Translations under genes and position numbers: made by a program
DNA from: Acanthacorydalis orientalis
Lineage: Eukaryota > Arthropoda > Insecta > Megaloptera > Corydalidae
DNA: 64,000 bases
NCBI GenBank assembly: GCA_034766995.1
Contig: CM068318.1
Location: 39,936,956 to 40,000,955, forward strand
Direction: 5' to 3'
Notes under the pieces: model-generated
The model's database searches: none
What the model saw: the letters and a program-made list of their open reading frames with translations, nothing else
Told to the model about the DNA's origin: nothing
Shown here: one piece after another, positions 22,120 to 36,509 of the stretch
Numbering within the stretch: position 1 is the first letter of the stretch
Layout of the letters: each line of letters opens with the position of its first letter

Positions 22120-23575
22120 CAGGTAACCCTCGTATAACGCGATACTTATAAAACGCAATTTCGATGTAAGTCTATTTAACAATTTCGACAACCTTTGGTT
22201 AGCACGGTACTTCTATAACATAGTTTCGATATAACGCGAAATATTATTGTACAAGACCCTCGGATAACACGAAAGATAAAAAACATCACAGATTGGGAAT
22301 TTCCCTTTTTGAACTCTCAGCGAAATTCAAATAAGTTGAGGTGACAACTGATTTTCATAAACTAGAAATTTCCGGTTTTTATTTTTATGTATAGATTTTA
22401 TTACTACAGAATGAAGTTGTTTGTGCCATACATGTTACGCGTTTCTCTGATCTAAGAAGAAGATTAAAAAATATACTTTTCTAGCGTCAGGAGTTTCAAG
22501 TAAATAAACAAGTTGAAAGTTACAGTTTAATCAGATAAGTGTAGTATTTCTTTATTCGATGTATTCAACTGTGCACCTTTAATAAATTATTCTGCTTATA
22601 AAAAAAGACTAAAATGGAACTACAAGATTAAATTTTATTTTTTTCTAATAATTTAAAACCTTTCTTATAAATTGTAGCATGTTAAAAATTTTAAAATATA
22701 ATGTAAATACTGTATGTACAAAATGTTTGTGGTAAACAAAATCTTTCAGTTATGTATCTAATGGATCTTTAGGCAAATCTATCAGGAAGAAAATTATCAA
22801 AAACAGAGCCTCACGATATAGGAAAACTAAATTTATTGATCCTTTGATGAATTGGAAGTTTCACCACATAGCAGAACCTTTTTCATGTCCTTCGACATAG
22901 TAACATTTCGCAGCTTAGTCAGATAAGTGACAGAGTACTTACAAAAACACTATTACTACAAAAAACATACGGAGAAAAATATATGTATGCATTTATTAAA
23001 TCCATTGGCTCCTTTAAGCGCTCTGCTAGCTTTAGAAAGTCGAAAAAAACGATTCTTTTCATAAATCGATAGATTTAAGTATGTAAAATTAGGCCTTGAA
23101 AGAATTTAGCGAAATTCATATAAGCAGAGGTGGCGGAATTAATTTTGTAACTAGGAATATCTCATTTTTATTTTTATGTATGGCTTTATTAATACAGTTA
23201 TACATATTACGTGTTTCTGTGATTTAAGATAAAAAAAATTCTGTTCTAACGTCAGAAGTTTCAGGTGAATAAACAAATTGAAAGATACAATTTATTCTGA
23301 TCAATTACTATTACATCTTTATTTATACATAGTTAAATAAATGTTAAAACCCTCAGAAAGTTTGCTCACCGCAAATATTAAACATATCAAAAACTTGTTC
23401 TTTTTTAACTAAACATAGTTAAATAAAATGTTAAAACTCTCAAACAGTTTGATTTTATCCTTCACTTAAAAAAAATCGTTGAAAAATACTCAATTTTCCG
23501 GGCCCTAGATCAATCAAGGCCCTTAAAGCGGAATTTTTGTGGAACGTAACCTCTGCGTTATACGAGGGTTACCTG
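22120..23575. mobile_element. Complete pogo/Tigger-type non-autonomous element (1,456 bp)
   Basis: The terminal inverted repeats match exactly over the first 21 bp: the left starts CAGGTAACCCTCGTATAA at 22,120, and the right end, inverted, is the same. TA flanks both ends (22,118-22,119 and 23,576-23,577). Subterminal repeats of the TATAACGCGA kind follow the left end (22,133, 22,230 and, weaker, 22,262), as in elements that bind transposase near their tips. There is no transposase frame. The interior contains an imperfect direct repeat of about 240 bp (about 22,317-22,560 and 23,104-23,330), with TATTTTTATGTATRG, TACGYGTTTCTSTGAT and AGTTTCARGTRAATAAACAA shared. The family is close to, but distinct from, the copies at 1561 and 49,801. 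Confidence 0.88.
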
Positions 23576-23585
23576 TATATTATAT

Positions 23586-23624
<39 letters not shown>
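23576..23624. repeat. (TA)n tract at the Tigger-type 3' end
   Basis: TATATTATATTATATTA passing into pure TA, starting at the element's TA target site. Confidence 0.9.
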
Positions 23625-23628
<4 letters not shown>

Positions 23629-24879
23629 CTATAAAATTCTACAAAAAAGAAATGTAATTTTTATATAAAAATAACTACTTATCATCTAATAATTTCTCAC
23701 ATTATATAATTGATAAATGAACATAATATACTAAATTAAATGAATAAGTGTTTTCTCGAAATAGGTAGAAAATAATATATTTCCTTAAAATAGATTTTGT
23801 CGTTATATAAATAAGAAGCATTTATTTTTATTTAAGATTTGAATAAAGTTCAATAGTAAGTATTGTCTATTTATGTGGTCATTAAATCGATGATCTAGCC
23901 ATTAAAATACTATAAATATGCTATAAAAATGGTTACATTTACGAGTTGGCTGACAAAGCGAAAGAAGCAGCGATAGTTTTATTGACTGATTAATTATATA
24001 CTAAGGTTTTATATTCAAAACCAATCGGAAATTATAATTTAAGAACGCTTACCGTTACAAGATTTCCATTTTAGAAATATAAAACGACTGTTTCAGTGTG
24101 TCAAATCACATTAAAGTAAATAAAATAATAAGAATTAGAGAACTGAATCATCCAATTAGATAAAGTTGGCAGATCTAAATCTAACTCTATGGTTAAAGAA
24201 AATAAATAAGCAATATAACTTTTATAAATACATCATAAAATATAAGTCTATTCAATATAAAAATAAAACACACTAAGTATCCTTGAATGAGTATCTAATT
24301 AAGATTCTAATTATTTCATTTTAAGAGAATTTTATTATGCTGAATAATATGATTAAAAAATGTTTGTTTATTTTCATTTTAAACATAAAATATAATAATT
24401 AAACTCTGTGATTAAATTTACTACACATAAATTAATAAGCAATCAACATTTACATCTTATCATTAAAATAATGAACAATAGTACCCTTTGATATGAGTGG
24501 GGAACAAGTATGTAGAAGAATAGGAATAAAATAAATCCAGAAGAATTTTATAAGTTTTTGGAATCGTTTAGAAAACAAGATCCAGTTTATACAAAATTAT
24601 TCCGTTTAAATTAAAAGCTATATAAATTTAAATCAGTCACTGAAATGAAATATGATTTTATTTTCAAAAAAATTATTTCAAAAAATATTAAAACCCCAAG
24701 CTAGATTATAAATATTAAACTTTGATTTTATACACTTCTGAATTGTCTAGATCTGCAATTGAAAATGTCAGAAAAGCCACCAAACAATAATTGAAAAACG
24801 TCATACAGGTATCTTGAACCCCAATGGTGTCGTGAAATGATTCGAGTAGTCACAAGAGAAATTATTCTATTTCTGTGTT

Positions 24880-24923
<44 letters not shown>

Positions 24924-25170
24924 ATACATTCTATTATTTTTCGTCTCTAGTGAAAGAAAAACATTCTTAAATAGATTTTGAGTCGTATGTACTAGAAAAA
25001 TTGGATCGAAACCGATTACTTTCAAGGGGTTGTTGACAAATTTTATTGTTGAATGTAATTTAAAATAAGAATTCATATAGATAGTTTCTAGTTATTCGGG
25101 TTTTATTTCATTTTTATTTTGAAATGATAAACAAGAAATATTAAACCTTATTTTATGTCATTATTATTGT
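23625..25170. other. AT-rich stretch without recognised genes
   Basis: One (TA)n at about 24,887-24,920. The segment 24,740-24,860 is less AT-rich but gives no recognisable protein. Nothing else seen. Confidence 0.6.
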
Positions 25171-25173
25171 CAA

Positions 25174-25410
25174 TTACAGATATACTTGTTTTTTTAAAAA
25201 AAAAACTTCTCCGAAATATGTATTACAAAATTATATACAAAATTTTCATTACAATTATTTGATAGAACTAGAAAATTAAAATACTAGTCATATATATATG
25301 TATATGAATAGTATTTTTATTTTCTAGTTCTATCAAATAATTTTAATGAAAATTTTGAGAATATAATTTCAGAGAAGTTTTTTTTCTTAAAAAAACAAGA
25401 ATATCTGTAA
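25174..25410. repeat. 237-bp near-perfect palindrome (long hairpin)
   Basis: The left arm runs ATTACAGATATACTTG, a T/A run, ACTTCTC, ATTTTCATTACAATTATTTGATAG, AACTAGAAAATTAAAATACTA. The right arm mirrors it as TAGTATTTTTATTTTCTAG, TTCTATCAAATAATT, GAAAATTTTG, GAGAAGT, CAAGAATATCTGTAA. The arms are about 115 bp with few mismatches, and the centre is a short TATATATGTATA loop. Such a structure may be a MITE, a foldback element, or a source of hairpin RNA if transcribed. I found no second copy in the window. Confidence 0.85.
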
Positions 25411-25559
25411 CTTATAGTTTCCTCTATGTGTTACATGTCTTCAACTTTTATTTGTATAACAGTCATTAGAAATTAATTGCATATAAATTAATGAAATCAC
25501 TCTACAAAATTACACTACAATGTTTTTTTTAAAAAAAAACATCCATATAACACACTCTA

Positions 25560-25930
25560 GTGATCATACGTATTATTAAACAAACTACTAAGTCTATACA
25601 GCGAGAACGCAACACATTACTGATATATATCATTGTGAGAATCTTGAGTCGTTTATTTTAATCGCGGGCATCGTGTGAAAATCTCGACCCATATCTAAGA
25701 GTTCGCGTATCCATGTCGATCTCACCTCCACCTGTCTACCAGTTCAGTTCCGAAACAAAACAGGTATGCATAATGAATGAATGGTCGATGAATGAATGAA
25801 TAGAAACTATGAAAAAAAAACATAACGTCTCCTATAATAAGTAGTTTCGTCGAGACGGAGAGAGACAAAGGACCTTGATTTACTTTTAATTTACATTGTT
25901 CTTGAGGCAAGTGTCGAATATATTTATCTG
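25560..25930. other. Balanced-composition island, possible regulatory or exonic DNA
   Basis: Unique sequence with CGCGGGCATCG, TCGATCTCACCTCCACC and GTCGAGACGGAGAGAGAC. The TGAATGAATG repeats near 25,770-25,800 break it. A 62-codon minus frame (25,910-25,722) has no recognisable content. Function unknown. Confidence 0.25.
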
Positions 25931-26360
25931 GCTTGATTTCTATTCAGTTTCTGGTCGAATAGACACCATACCTACAATTTTCAAATAAACGTTGAATGAT
26001 TGTAACATATAATGTAATTGGTTTAGATTACTATCGCAAATATATGTTAGTAGTTTATTTTGTGATTGTGTTTATAAAATATTAAAAGCGTAATTCGTGT
26101 TTTGTTAAAACAAATATATGTTTATAATAATTTTAGTCGTACTGATATAATAACGAATAATTACTACAGCTGCCACGTTTAATAACGAAATCGATTTCTG
26201 TTAAAAAGGTCACGTATTTGAATCAGAATTATTACAACTTTGTATTCATTTTTCTCTTTCACAATTTAATTATATTTTTTACGATTTCAGTTAGATTATA
26301 AAATATTAATTTACATATACAAAATTAAACTCATCCTACATTTTTCTAATAATATGAAAC

Positions 26361-26363
<3 letters not shown>

Positions 26364-26423
<60 letters not shown>

Positions 26424-26434
26424 TGTGTGTGTGT
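26364..26434. repeat. (TA)n followed by (GT)n
   Basis: About 57 bp of TA, then GCGTGTGTGTGTG. No gene seen from here to about 27,837. Confidence 0.9.
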
Positions 26435-27837
26435 TAAATCATAACATTTATTTATAATTCTCTTCCTCCATATGAAATAAAAAATGCAAATGTGAAAATA
26501 ATTTATTTTGAACTAATTAATTGTCTAGATTATCTATTAATTACAATAAATTATTTTGTCCAGTGAAAATTTTGATTAGGAAATATTTTAACAAGTAATT
26601 AAACATTTTTAGTTAAGAATTTAATTATTTCTTTTTATTAAAACGTGGTATTGAAAAATTAACTCTGCTATCGATAATCAATAATAATTATTTTACTGAA
26701 TCAGCATTTTTTTGTAAATGTATTTGTTTTCAAAATTAAATTATTTATATGTGCTGTGGTAATTATTCATAAAATGAGAAATTGACAAGATATCCGATTT
26801 ATATGAGGAATTGTTGTTCAATTACCATTAACTTTAAGATTCATAAATATTGCTAAATTAGCTTTATGAAACTCCTTTTTTAACTGGTTTTTATTCTAAC
26901 GATTTAATTTTGGAAATCGTTATTTTATCTTTTTTAAATATTTTTATTTATTATATTTGATTTCTATAGAATGACTGTTTATTATTATTTAAATTAATTT
27001 ATTATTCTATAAAAAATGTTATAAATTTATTTTTAAATTTTGGTTATAGTATTATTAAAAAAAAATGATCAAGGTTGAAGTGATGTTCCTTTCTATCACG
27101 TTCAAAAAGCATTTGTGGCCTTCTGAAATTGATTGTTCCACAAATTCACTAATACTTCTTATTTTATAAATAAAGTCAAACCTTTCAAACACTTTAGTTA
27201 AGAAACATCGATCTAATGCATCTCTATTTTAATAATCAACTTTAAATTATTGAATTTAATTTTTGACAACGTGGATTAATTTCATAAATGTGATTTTTAT
27301 ACTAATTTTAATCAATTTCTGACTGTATAAGCGTCTGTATATATATTTGTGCTAAAATAATACATAAAAATGGTTAGAGGTTATTCTTCTAAAGTAAAAT
27401 TAGGGAAATTTTTTTTTGGAAAATACAATTCTTAAAATGTACAGATATTGGCTTTCCAAATAAAATTTTACTAATATTTTTCGAAATCAATAATCTCAGA
27501 TTACCAAAAATGATAAGCACTATTAACTGTCTGAGAGAAGAACTGTTGTTGGTAACCGAAAATTGAGTTATTGACTACACTAAAGTAAAAATACAGACAT
27601 TTTTAAGATCTAATTTGTGACATAGATTTATCTGAATATTTGAAGTGAATTTATATAAAAAAACAGAGGTATTTGATGATTTATTAGCAAGTCCTCTATA
27701 AGTACTAATGTTTTATAAATACATTATCAGTAAATTCATGATACAATTTATATAGAAAATTATTAAATATTTCATCAAATATTTAATCATGTACAAGGTT
27801 CTTAAAAACGTCTACTTTTACAAACACTGTTTCATCA

Positions 27838-28050
27838 TAATTAAGTTCTGACCCTGTGACCAAATTCACTTTCACAAATGAATTCTTTTTTTATTCCACA
27901 AACCGTAAACATTTGTTCTGGTCAAAAATATTCAATAAATTGATCATTTTAATTCTTTCGTATGTTAATTTCGATGCCAATTCCATCATCGTCAAAACGG
28001 CAGTTCTGATAAATCTGCCATCACATTAACCAATTTTTTTATCATTTAAT
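27838..28050. mobile_element. Foldback MITE family 1, left half
   Basis: TTCTGACCCTGTGACC, AAATTCACTTTCACAAATGA, CCACAAACCGTAAACATTTG, TTCAATAAATTGATCATTTT, and TTCGATGCCAATTCCATCATCGTC. The inverted half is not clear beyond about 28,040. Confidence 0.7.
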
Positions 28051-30240
28051 TTCAATATGAGAAAGAGTAGAATGTTTTTAATTATTTTAGATGAGCTTTA
28101 ATTAATTAATAAACTTTTTAAAGTGTTTATTGAATTGAGATAGAGATAGTATATTTTTAAGTAACTAAATGTCTAGAAGAGTGTTTCACCATTTGATAAT
28201 AACAAATAAATCCCATTTGATAGTGCAGTCTTATTTGCATATCGCTTTCAAGTAATTTTATGAGTAAATTTATCATAATTTCATTAGAAAAAGAATAAGG
28301 GTGATGATTTCAGATTAAAAAAACTATATTGTTTTATTCATTATAGAAAAATCAAATCGAAAAAACCTAGTTATTTATTTCCCATAAATTTGATTTGAAT
28401 ATACTAACTTTTAAGAAACTATTTTAAAATATTATGAAACATTTTTATAATATAGAATAAAAATATTATAAAATATTTTTTTTCATACAACTTCTGAACC
28501 CACTTTACATACTCTTGAAAGTATGCGTTGCACAATTTGAAGAAACGCTTCTATACAAAATTTACAATAATAATTATTTAGTATTTCTTACTCTGGCTTC
28601 AAATATGTTTTTTAAATATCTGGAGTGTATATTGAAAACATGATAATAAAATTTTTATTTGAAATATTTGACAAGACAATAAAACTTTAAAATAACTGAA
28701 CCTAATTGTACTACCATTTCAGTTTGCGGAATGGCATAAATTTCAAATTTATTCTCATTCTGTCCAACAGCCTGATCGTGCCAAATTTTATGTCTGCGAC
28801 CAATATAAAAGTGCACCGTTCTCAATTTCATACTATTCTTGGAAGTTATTGAATTGAACTAATGTGATTTAAAAGAGTGAAAATTATCCTGGATGATTTG
28901 AAATTGCGGCTGCAGAAGACTGCTAAGTTGAAAGATATTATTTCTCTAGCCTTTGTGGAGAGTTAAGTAACAAAAATTAAAATAGAGATTATGAAAATTG
29001 ATTGTTTGAAAAACTATTTAGTGAGTTTCTAAGAATCATTTTATCGATTTTATATATATTTTCTTGTTATTAAAAGTTGAATTGCTGTTTAAATTTGAAA
29101 CCCAGATTAGTCGATTAAAAAATAAATAATTCGAAACTTAAAAAGTTATTTGTATAGAGAAAAAAAGAATTTCTTTTCCAATATTATTATTACCATCTAT
29201 TGATTCCATAAAAAACATACGTTTATAACTATTATTTTTAGAGCATACAATTATTACTGTCAACAAATTATTATATTTCATAATTTCCTTTTTTGGGTTT
29301 AAATAAAAATCAATGAAATTCTAATATTTTGTTACAATAACTGATTACAATTTTATATTAATAATTAAACTGTCTGGTCATTCAGAAGTTAACATATTTT
29401 ATTATTTTTTTTAATTAAACAAAACTACAAATCTTTCCCATGTTTTTTACTGTTATATCTGTAAACAACTAATCTTCTTATATTTCCGTATAAAAATAGA
29501 GTAACATATAAGTTGTGAAAATAAAATATGTTCTAAAGAGAGATAACACTTTTTATTTATAATTTTTTGCGAACTTGAACTTGTAGTTAAAGTTTCAATA
29601 AATTTTATTATATGACAAAAAAATATTACACCTCATTCCAGAATTCGCACTTCTAACTTATTCAGTTGAATATATTTCTATTTATAAAACTCTTTCATGT
29701 ACATAAAAGGTGTTTTCAGATATTTACTTTTTATTTTGAATTAATAATTTTTGATATTTGTTGAATATCATTATTTATTGTTATGCATATCTATTTAGAT
29801 AAATAATCAGGTACATATTTATTGATTTGACAATAAATTATTGCGTTTATTTCGATGTATATATATATATATACATATTATCGACAATTATTTCATAGAA
29901 TGATATTTGTATTCTACTAGACATTTAGTTTTTGATTTTGATTTGTATAGAAAAAAGGCTTTGTATATTATTGTTTGATTTCCAAACTTCCGTCAGTTTT
30001 TCTTTATGACAGATACCTAATTAATTTATAAACATAATCGTTTATTAAATCAACTATAGGATTCTATACTTTTTTTCAAACTTTTTACAAAATTCTGACA
30101 GTATTCGTATGTGTATTCTTAAATCATAGAGATGTATAGTTGAAGAATAAAGGTATGAAATGTTTAATTTTTACCAAAGAGTAACATTTTGTCATTCATG
30201 TTGTTTTTAATGACTGAAGTAGATTATAATCAAATCGTAA
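28051..30240. other. AT-rich stretch without recognised genes
   Basis: No long microsatellite except a short TA run at 29,858-29,873, no transposon similarity that I recognise, and no convincing frame. It has a small palindromic run near 28,430-28,480. Confidence 0.6.
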
Positions 30241-30242
30241 TA

Positions 30243-31507
30243 TACGAGAGGAGCACCAAATATTCTCATCGTACCATATTTACGCATGCACATGCGTAAC
30301 AAATCTATGTAGTGTGGTCGATTCATGCCTTAATAACATTCAGTAAAAAATCTCAAGGTTATAAGTTGATCAGTCGTACAGTAACAACGATAAAAGTAAA
30401 AGGTGTTCTCAGTAATGTCACAAGTAACCAAACTGAATATCGTGCAGTGATAAAGTTTCTGACAAAAGAAGAGTTTACATAGCACCAAATAAAACAAAGA
30501 TTAGGTGGCGTATACAGAGAAGCTTCCTTTTCATACTCCACGGTAAAAGAATGGACTGAGATATTTCGGATTGGAGAAGAATCGCTAGGAAATGAATCGG
30601 GTTCGATCACCCTGTGTAAGTCCTCACGCCTAGTGACCGATACTTACTAATGATCGGTGCTTAAAATGAAATAATTATCAAGAACGTCCAATCGTTCACA
30701 AAAAATCATTCGGTGAATTCTGCATAATCATTTAAGTATGAATAAGGTCAGTGGCAGGTAGGTACCCAATTTTTTTCGGTGTTTAACGCCAGCGTCGAGT
30801 AACCTGCGCACGTTCATTTTTAGAGCTCTGTGAACCAGATCCAGATTGACTAATCGAGTCCATTGTAACAGAAGATGAAACAACTGTCCTTCAGTACGAT
30901 CCTCTAACTAAATAGAATCCATGAAATGGAGGTGAGAAGATAAAGTACTCCGAAGAAAAGCCATGGTGTCTCACTCCACAAAAAAGATCATGGCTACATT
31001 TTTGGGATTGCACGTTTATTTTATTTACAGATTTTAATGAGTGCAATACCACTGTTAATGACGTATATTATGCAATACTGTTAAATAAGTTACAGGATAA
31101 TATTCATTAAACACGGCGTAAAAAACTAACAAAAATAGTGCGCTTGTTACACGACAATGCGTCAGTTCACACCACTACTGTTTCTCAAGCCACTATTCGG
31201 GAGTATGGCTTCCACTGATTATCTACCCTAGTAGTCCAGACATGGCCCTTAACGATTATTACCTTTTTGGTAACGTGAAAAGATATTTAGGTGGCGTTAT
31301 AATGATAAGAATGAGCTAAAAGCGCCGATAACTAACCACTTTAATATGAAAGCGGAAGATTATTTTTATGAGTATAGAATTGTTAATTAAGCGCTGTAAA
31401 AAATGTATTGAAGTTAAAGGAAATTATATAGAAAAATAATAAAATCTTATTTTTTAATTACATTCCTTATTATCTAGGTTGAAGATATTTGTCATTACCC
31501 TCGAATA
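30243..31507 (+). pseudogene. Mariner element, near full length but inactivated
   Basis: The length of about 1,265 bp is normal for mariner. The ends are imperfect inverted repeats: TACGAGAGGAGCACCAAATATTC on the left; ATTCGAGGGTAATGACAAATATC, inverted, on the right. Plus-strand pieces in order: HRAVIKFLTKEEF, LGGVYREASFSYSTVKEW (helix-turn-helix region), then a catalytic-domain start (VTEDETTVLQYDP, with the first Asp), then RLLHDNASVHTTTVSQATIREYGF (second Asp), then DMALNDYYLFGNVKRYLG (third Asp). Stops and frameshifts separate these, so it cannot make transposase, although all three catalytic Asp codons are visible. Confidence 0.85.
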
Positions 31508-31514
31508 TGTAAAT

Positions 31515-31590
31515 ACTTTTTTGGTTTGTAAAATGATTGAAAAATTAATTTATGAACGTGAATTTAACCACAGTACCGGAACTATATTGT
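31515..31590. mobile_element. Foldback MITE family 1, end fragment
   Basis: TTTGTAAAATGATTGAA, AACGTGAATTTAACCACAGTACCGGAAC is the right terminus of the family. It lies directly next to the mariner 3' end, perhaps because mariner inserted into a MITE. Confidence 0.5.
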
Positions 31591-33841
<2,251 letters not shown>

Positions 33842-34305
33842 AATGAATGTTTAAGGAAAAATGGATTATAGTTCAATCCTCAAAATATTTTGTATAATTT
33901 TGTTGTATATGCCGAATAATTAACCAATCCCTTGTTGAAAAAGAGATAGCAGCTTTGAGTCGATGAAGATGTAATGCATTTTTGAACTTCTTCCACTGTT
34001 TTAGTATTTTTTGCATGTTTTTTGCCTCACGACACCTCACCCCAAAGCTAAATAAATAATTCCAGCATTATTTTCAACTGAAATACGAAAAGTATACAAT
34101 GTCTAACATCTGCTTTTCGAATGTAAATGTGTTTATGAGGTTGTTACTGTTTTGTGAGGTTATGTCAACTACTTGATCAAGATATATAATGTTTTTAAAT
34201 GTTCAAGTTGGCACGTTAAAATGCTAAAACAATGAGAAATATTTGAATTTCAAACAAAATTATGATTGGTTTAATTTAAAGACACCGAATTAATTTTTAC
34301 AACTA
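33842..34305. mobile_element. MITE family 2, copy C (5' end lost)
   Basis: Matches copies A and B through TTTTGTATAATTTTG, AACCAATCCCTTGTTG, GTCGATGAAGATGTAATGCATTT, CACTGTTTTAGTATTTT, and GAATACGAAAAGTATAC-like sequence, ending in GACACCGAATTAATTTTTAC like copy A. Confidence 0.6.
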
Positions 34306-34949
34306 AAACATACACTCTTATATAGGGATGATTCAATTTAGGCTTCTATATGGAAGCATTAAAAGGGAACACAGGGGTTAAAAAGTAATGTTATTTTTTA
34401 ATACTTTAATTCAATTCAATAGTAAAATACAATTGAGCTAAAATACTTAATGAAAGAAAGCATGTTTTTTTTAATTTTTGCGTTTTTCAACGTTAATACT
34501 TTCGTGGGAAAGCCTAAGTTGAATCATTTTATATATAGACAGAAAAATAATGAGGCACTGAGAGGAAAAGAGGAAAAGAGACATTAAACTGCTAGTAATC
34601 GTAATAGATTAATAATTATATTGACCTATTGTTTTCACAAAAACAACACAATGTACACAAGTAAATTCAAAGAAAATACCAATAGTGGGTAGTTTCATCT
34701 TAAACAATTTTATCGTCGATTGATGCCTGATATGATGACATGCTTAACCAAATTTTAGAAACAACTAGATCACAGACATTTTGGATTTAAAATTAGATCC
34801 ATTTTCTATATAGCCATTTATCCACTTATCTCTTTTAAAACAAAAGTATAATTATGTGTTATTAGTTCCAGAATTATTATATTTTTATTATTCAGTAAAA
34901 GAAGTATTATACTTATTTAGATTTTATTTTAATTTAATAACATAACCCA

Positions 34950-35130
34950 AAACCATTGTCAACTAAGAACATTTGAGAGCCATGATGGAAGCTAATCCAC
35001 ATACAACAGTTCGAGTTCTCGCATGTGATTTAAGTTGGTGTTTTTCGTCACCTCGCTGAAATAAGAAAGGTGAAAAAGCTGGATAAGTGGGTGCCGCACA
35101 AATTGAAAGATGGTCATATGTTACATCCTA

Positions 35131-35135
<5 letters not shown>
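34950..35135 (+). pseudogene. Mariner transposase fragment (N-terminal domain)
   Basis: Plus-strand translation with frameshifts gives MMEANPHTTVRVLACDLS, then a gap, then KVKKLDKWVPHKLKDGHMLHPNK. The KKLD(K)WVPH(K/E)L linker between the two helix-turn-helix motifs and the catalytic domain is a mariner hallmark. The fragment is cut on the right by a (TA)n tract. The catalytic domain is absent. Confidence 0.8.
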
Positions 35136-35136
<1 letters not shown>

Positions 35137-35188
<52 letters not shown>

Positions 35189-35235
35189 CTGCACTACGTT
35201 ACAATACATCTGAGAGAATGATTACATAGATTACT

Positions 35236-35304
<69 letters not shown>
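35137..35304. repeat. Two long (TA)n tracts
   Basis: About 35,137-35,182 and 35,238-35,304, separated by about 55 bp of unique sequence. Confidence 0.9.
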
Positions 35305-35306
<2 letters not shown>

Positions 35307-35420
35307 CGATATTGAGCGAATATATGCGAAGTGAGTCGAAGATACGAGCAAAGCGAGCGAGGGAGGAGCCCCCCGGGGATCGGCTAGCGTACGAGTAGGG
35401 TTAAAAGCCTCCTGGTATTC
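35305..35420. other. Short GC-rich segment next to a (TA)n tract
   Basis: GCGAGCGAGGGAGGAGCC, then CCCCGGGGATCGGCTAGCG and TACGAGTAGGGTTAAAAGCC. Its composition is unlike anything nearby. It may be the end of a transposable element or of a satellite monomer. No frame is convincing. Confidence 0.35.
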
Positions 35421-36470
35421 TAGTAAAAATATTTGAATAAAAAGAAGACATTCAACGCAAAGAGCGTATTAGAAAATAAATAAGCACAAAAGAGTTACTT
35501 TATCAGTATATTTTCGTACCGTCTAACCGATTTAATATTTTATTTCAGTAGTCACAGTGTGTTACTATAAAATACGATGAATGTTTCTCACTAGTCATTT
35601 ACTGAAAGACAATTAGAAACATATTATATGACTGATTACTAATAAATAATATTATATTTGTGCTATTGTCTTCCTTTTCGTTAACCTAGATTTTTATTTG
35701 TAATATAACAATACTACCCTGTAAACATACTCATATTTTTGCTACTATGATTACTATTTTGCATTTTTAAAATTTTTCGTAAACATTCTTCTTCATTTTT
35801 ATAGTATGTTTCATTGCGTCTGCTCTATTTTTTATTTTTATGTAAGCATGGATCATATCATAATTTCAAACATAAATTTTCATGTACACACTTTCATAAC
35901 CACTTTTATATTTTCTGTATAGATTTAATCTTTCTAATTTAAAAACTTACTATGCTTGAGATAAAATCATTAGAGAATAGAGTAACTCTGAGAAGAGATC
36001 CTTTAGAAAATAATTTATTTTATTTTACAAGTCTTTAACTAGTTTACAGTTTATGAATAGTAATATAACTTTTATATGTAATGCATGTTTTATGAAACTC
36101 GTCCGTACTAAATGGATTCAATTTCATTTTTTAGTATATTTGTGTAAATTATATTTTTATTGTCAACAAATAATTAGTTTTATATTATTTAAATTCTCGA
36201 CTGATTCACAATTAAATACAATAGTTTTTTATATTTATTTCTGACAATTTTACAATAGTTTTTGCTTCTTACACAATCAAAGAGGATTTTGTTGTCATTC
36301 GTTCAATTTAATGTAATTGAAATAAACCAGAATAAACTATTGTGAAACAATTACACAATACATAATTTATCTACTATAAATATATTTAATTTCCGCTTAT
36401 AATTGCTTAATAATAAATTTGTTAAAATCGTGTTTGAAATTAAAAAGGAAATAATTTATTTATTATTTGG

Positions 36471-36509
<39 letters not shown>

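Noticed and set aside
30590..30625. GGTTCGATC as a tRNA B box
   Set aside because: It lies in the decayed mariner coding region, with no matching A box or cloverleaf.
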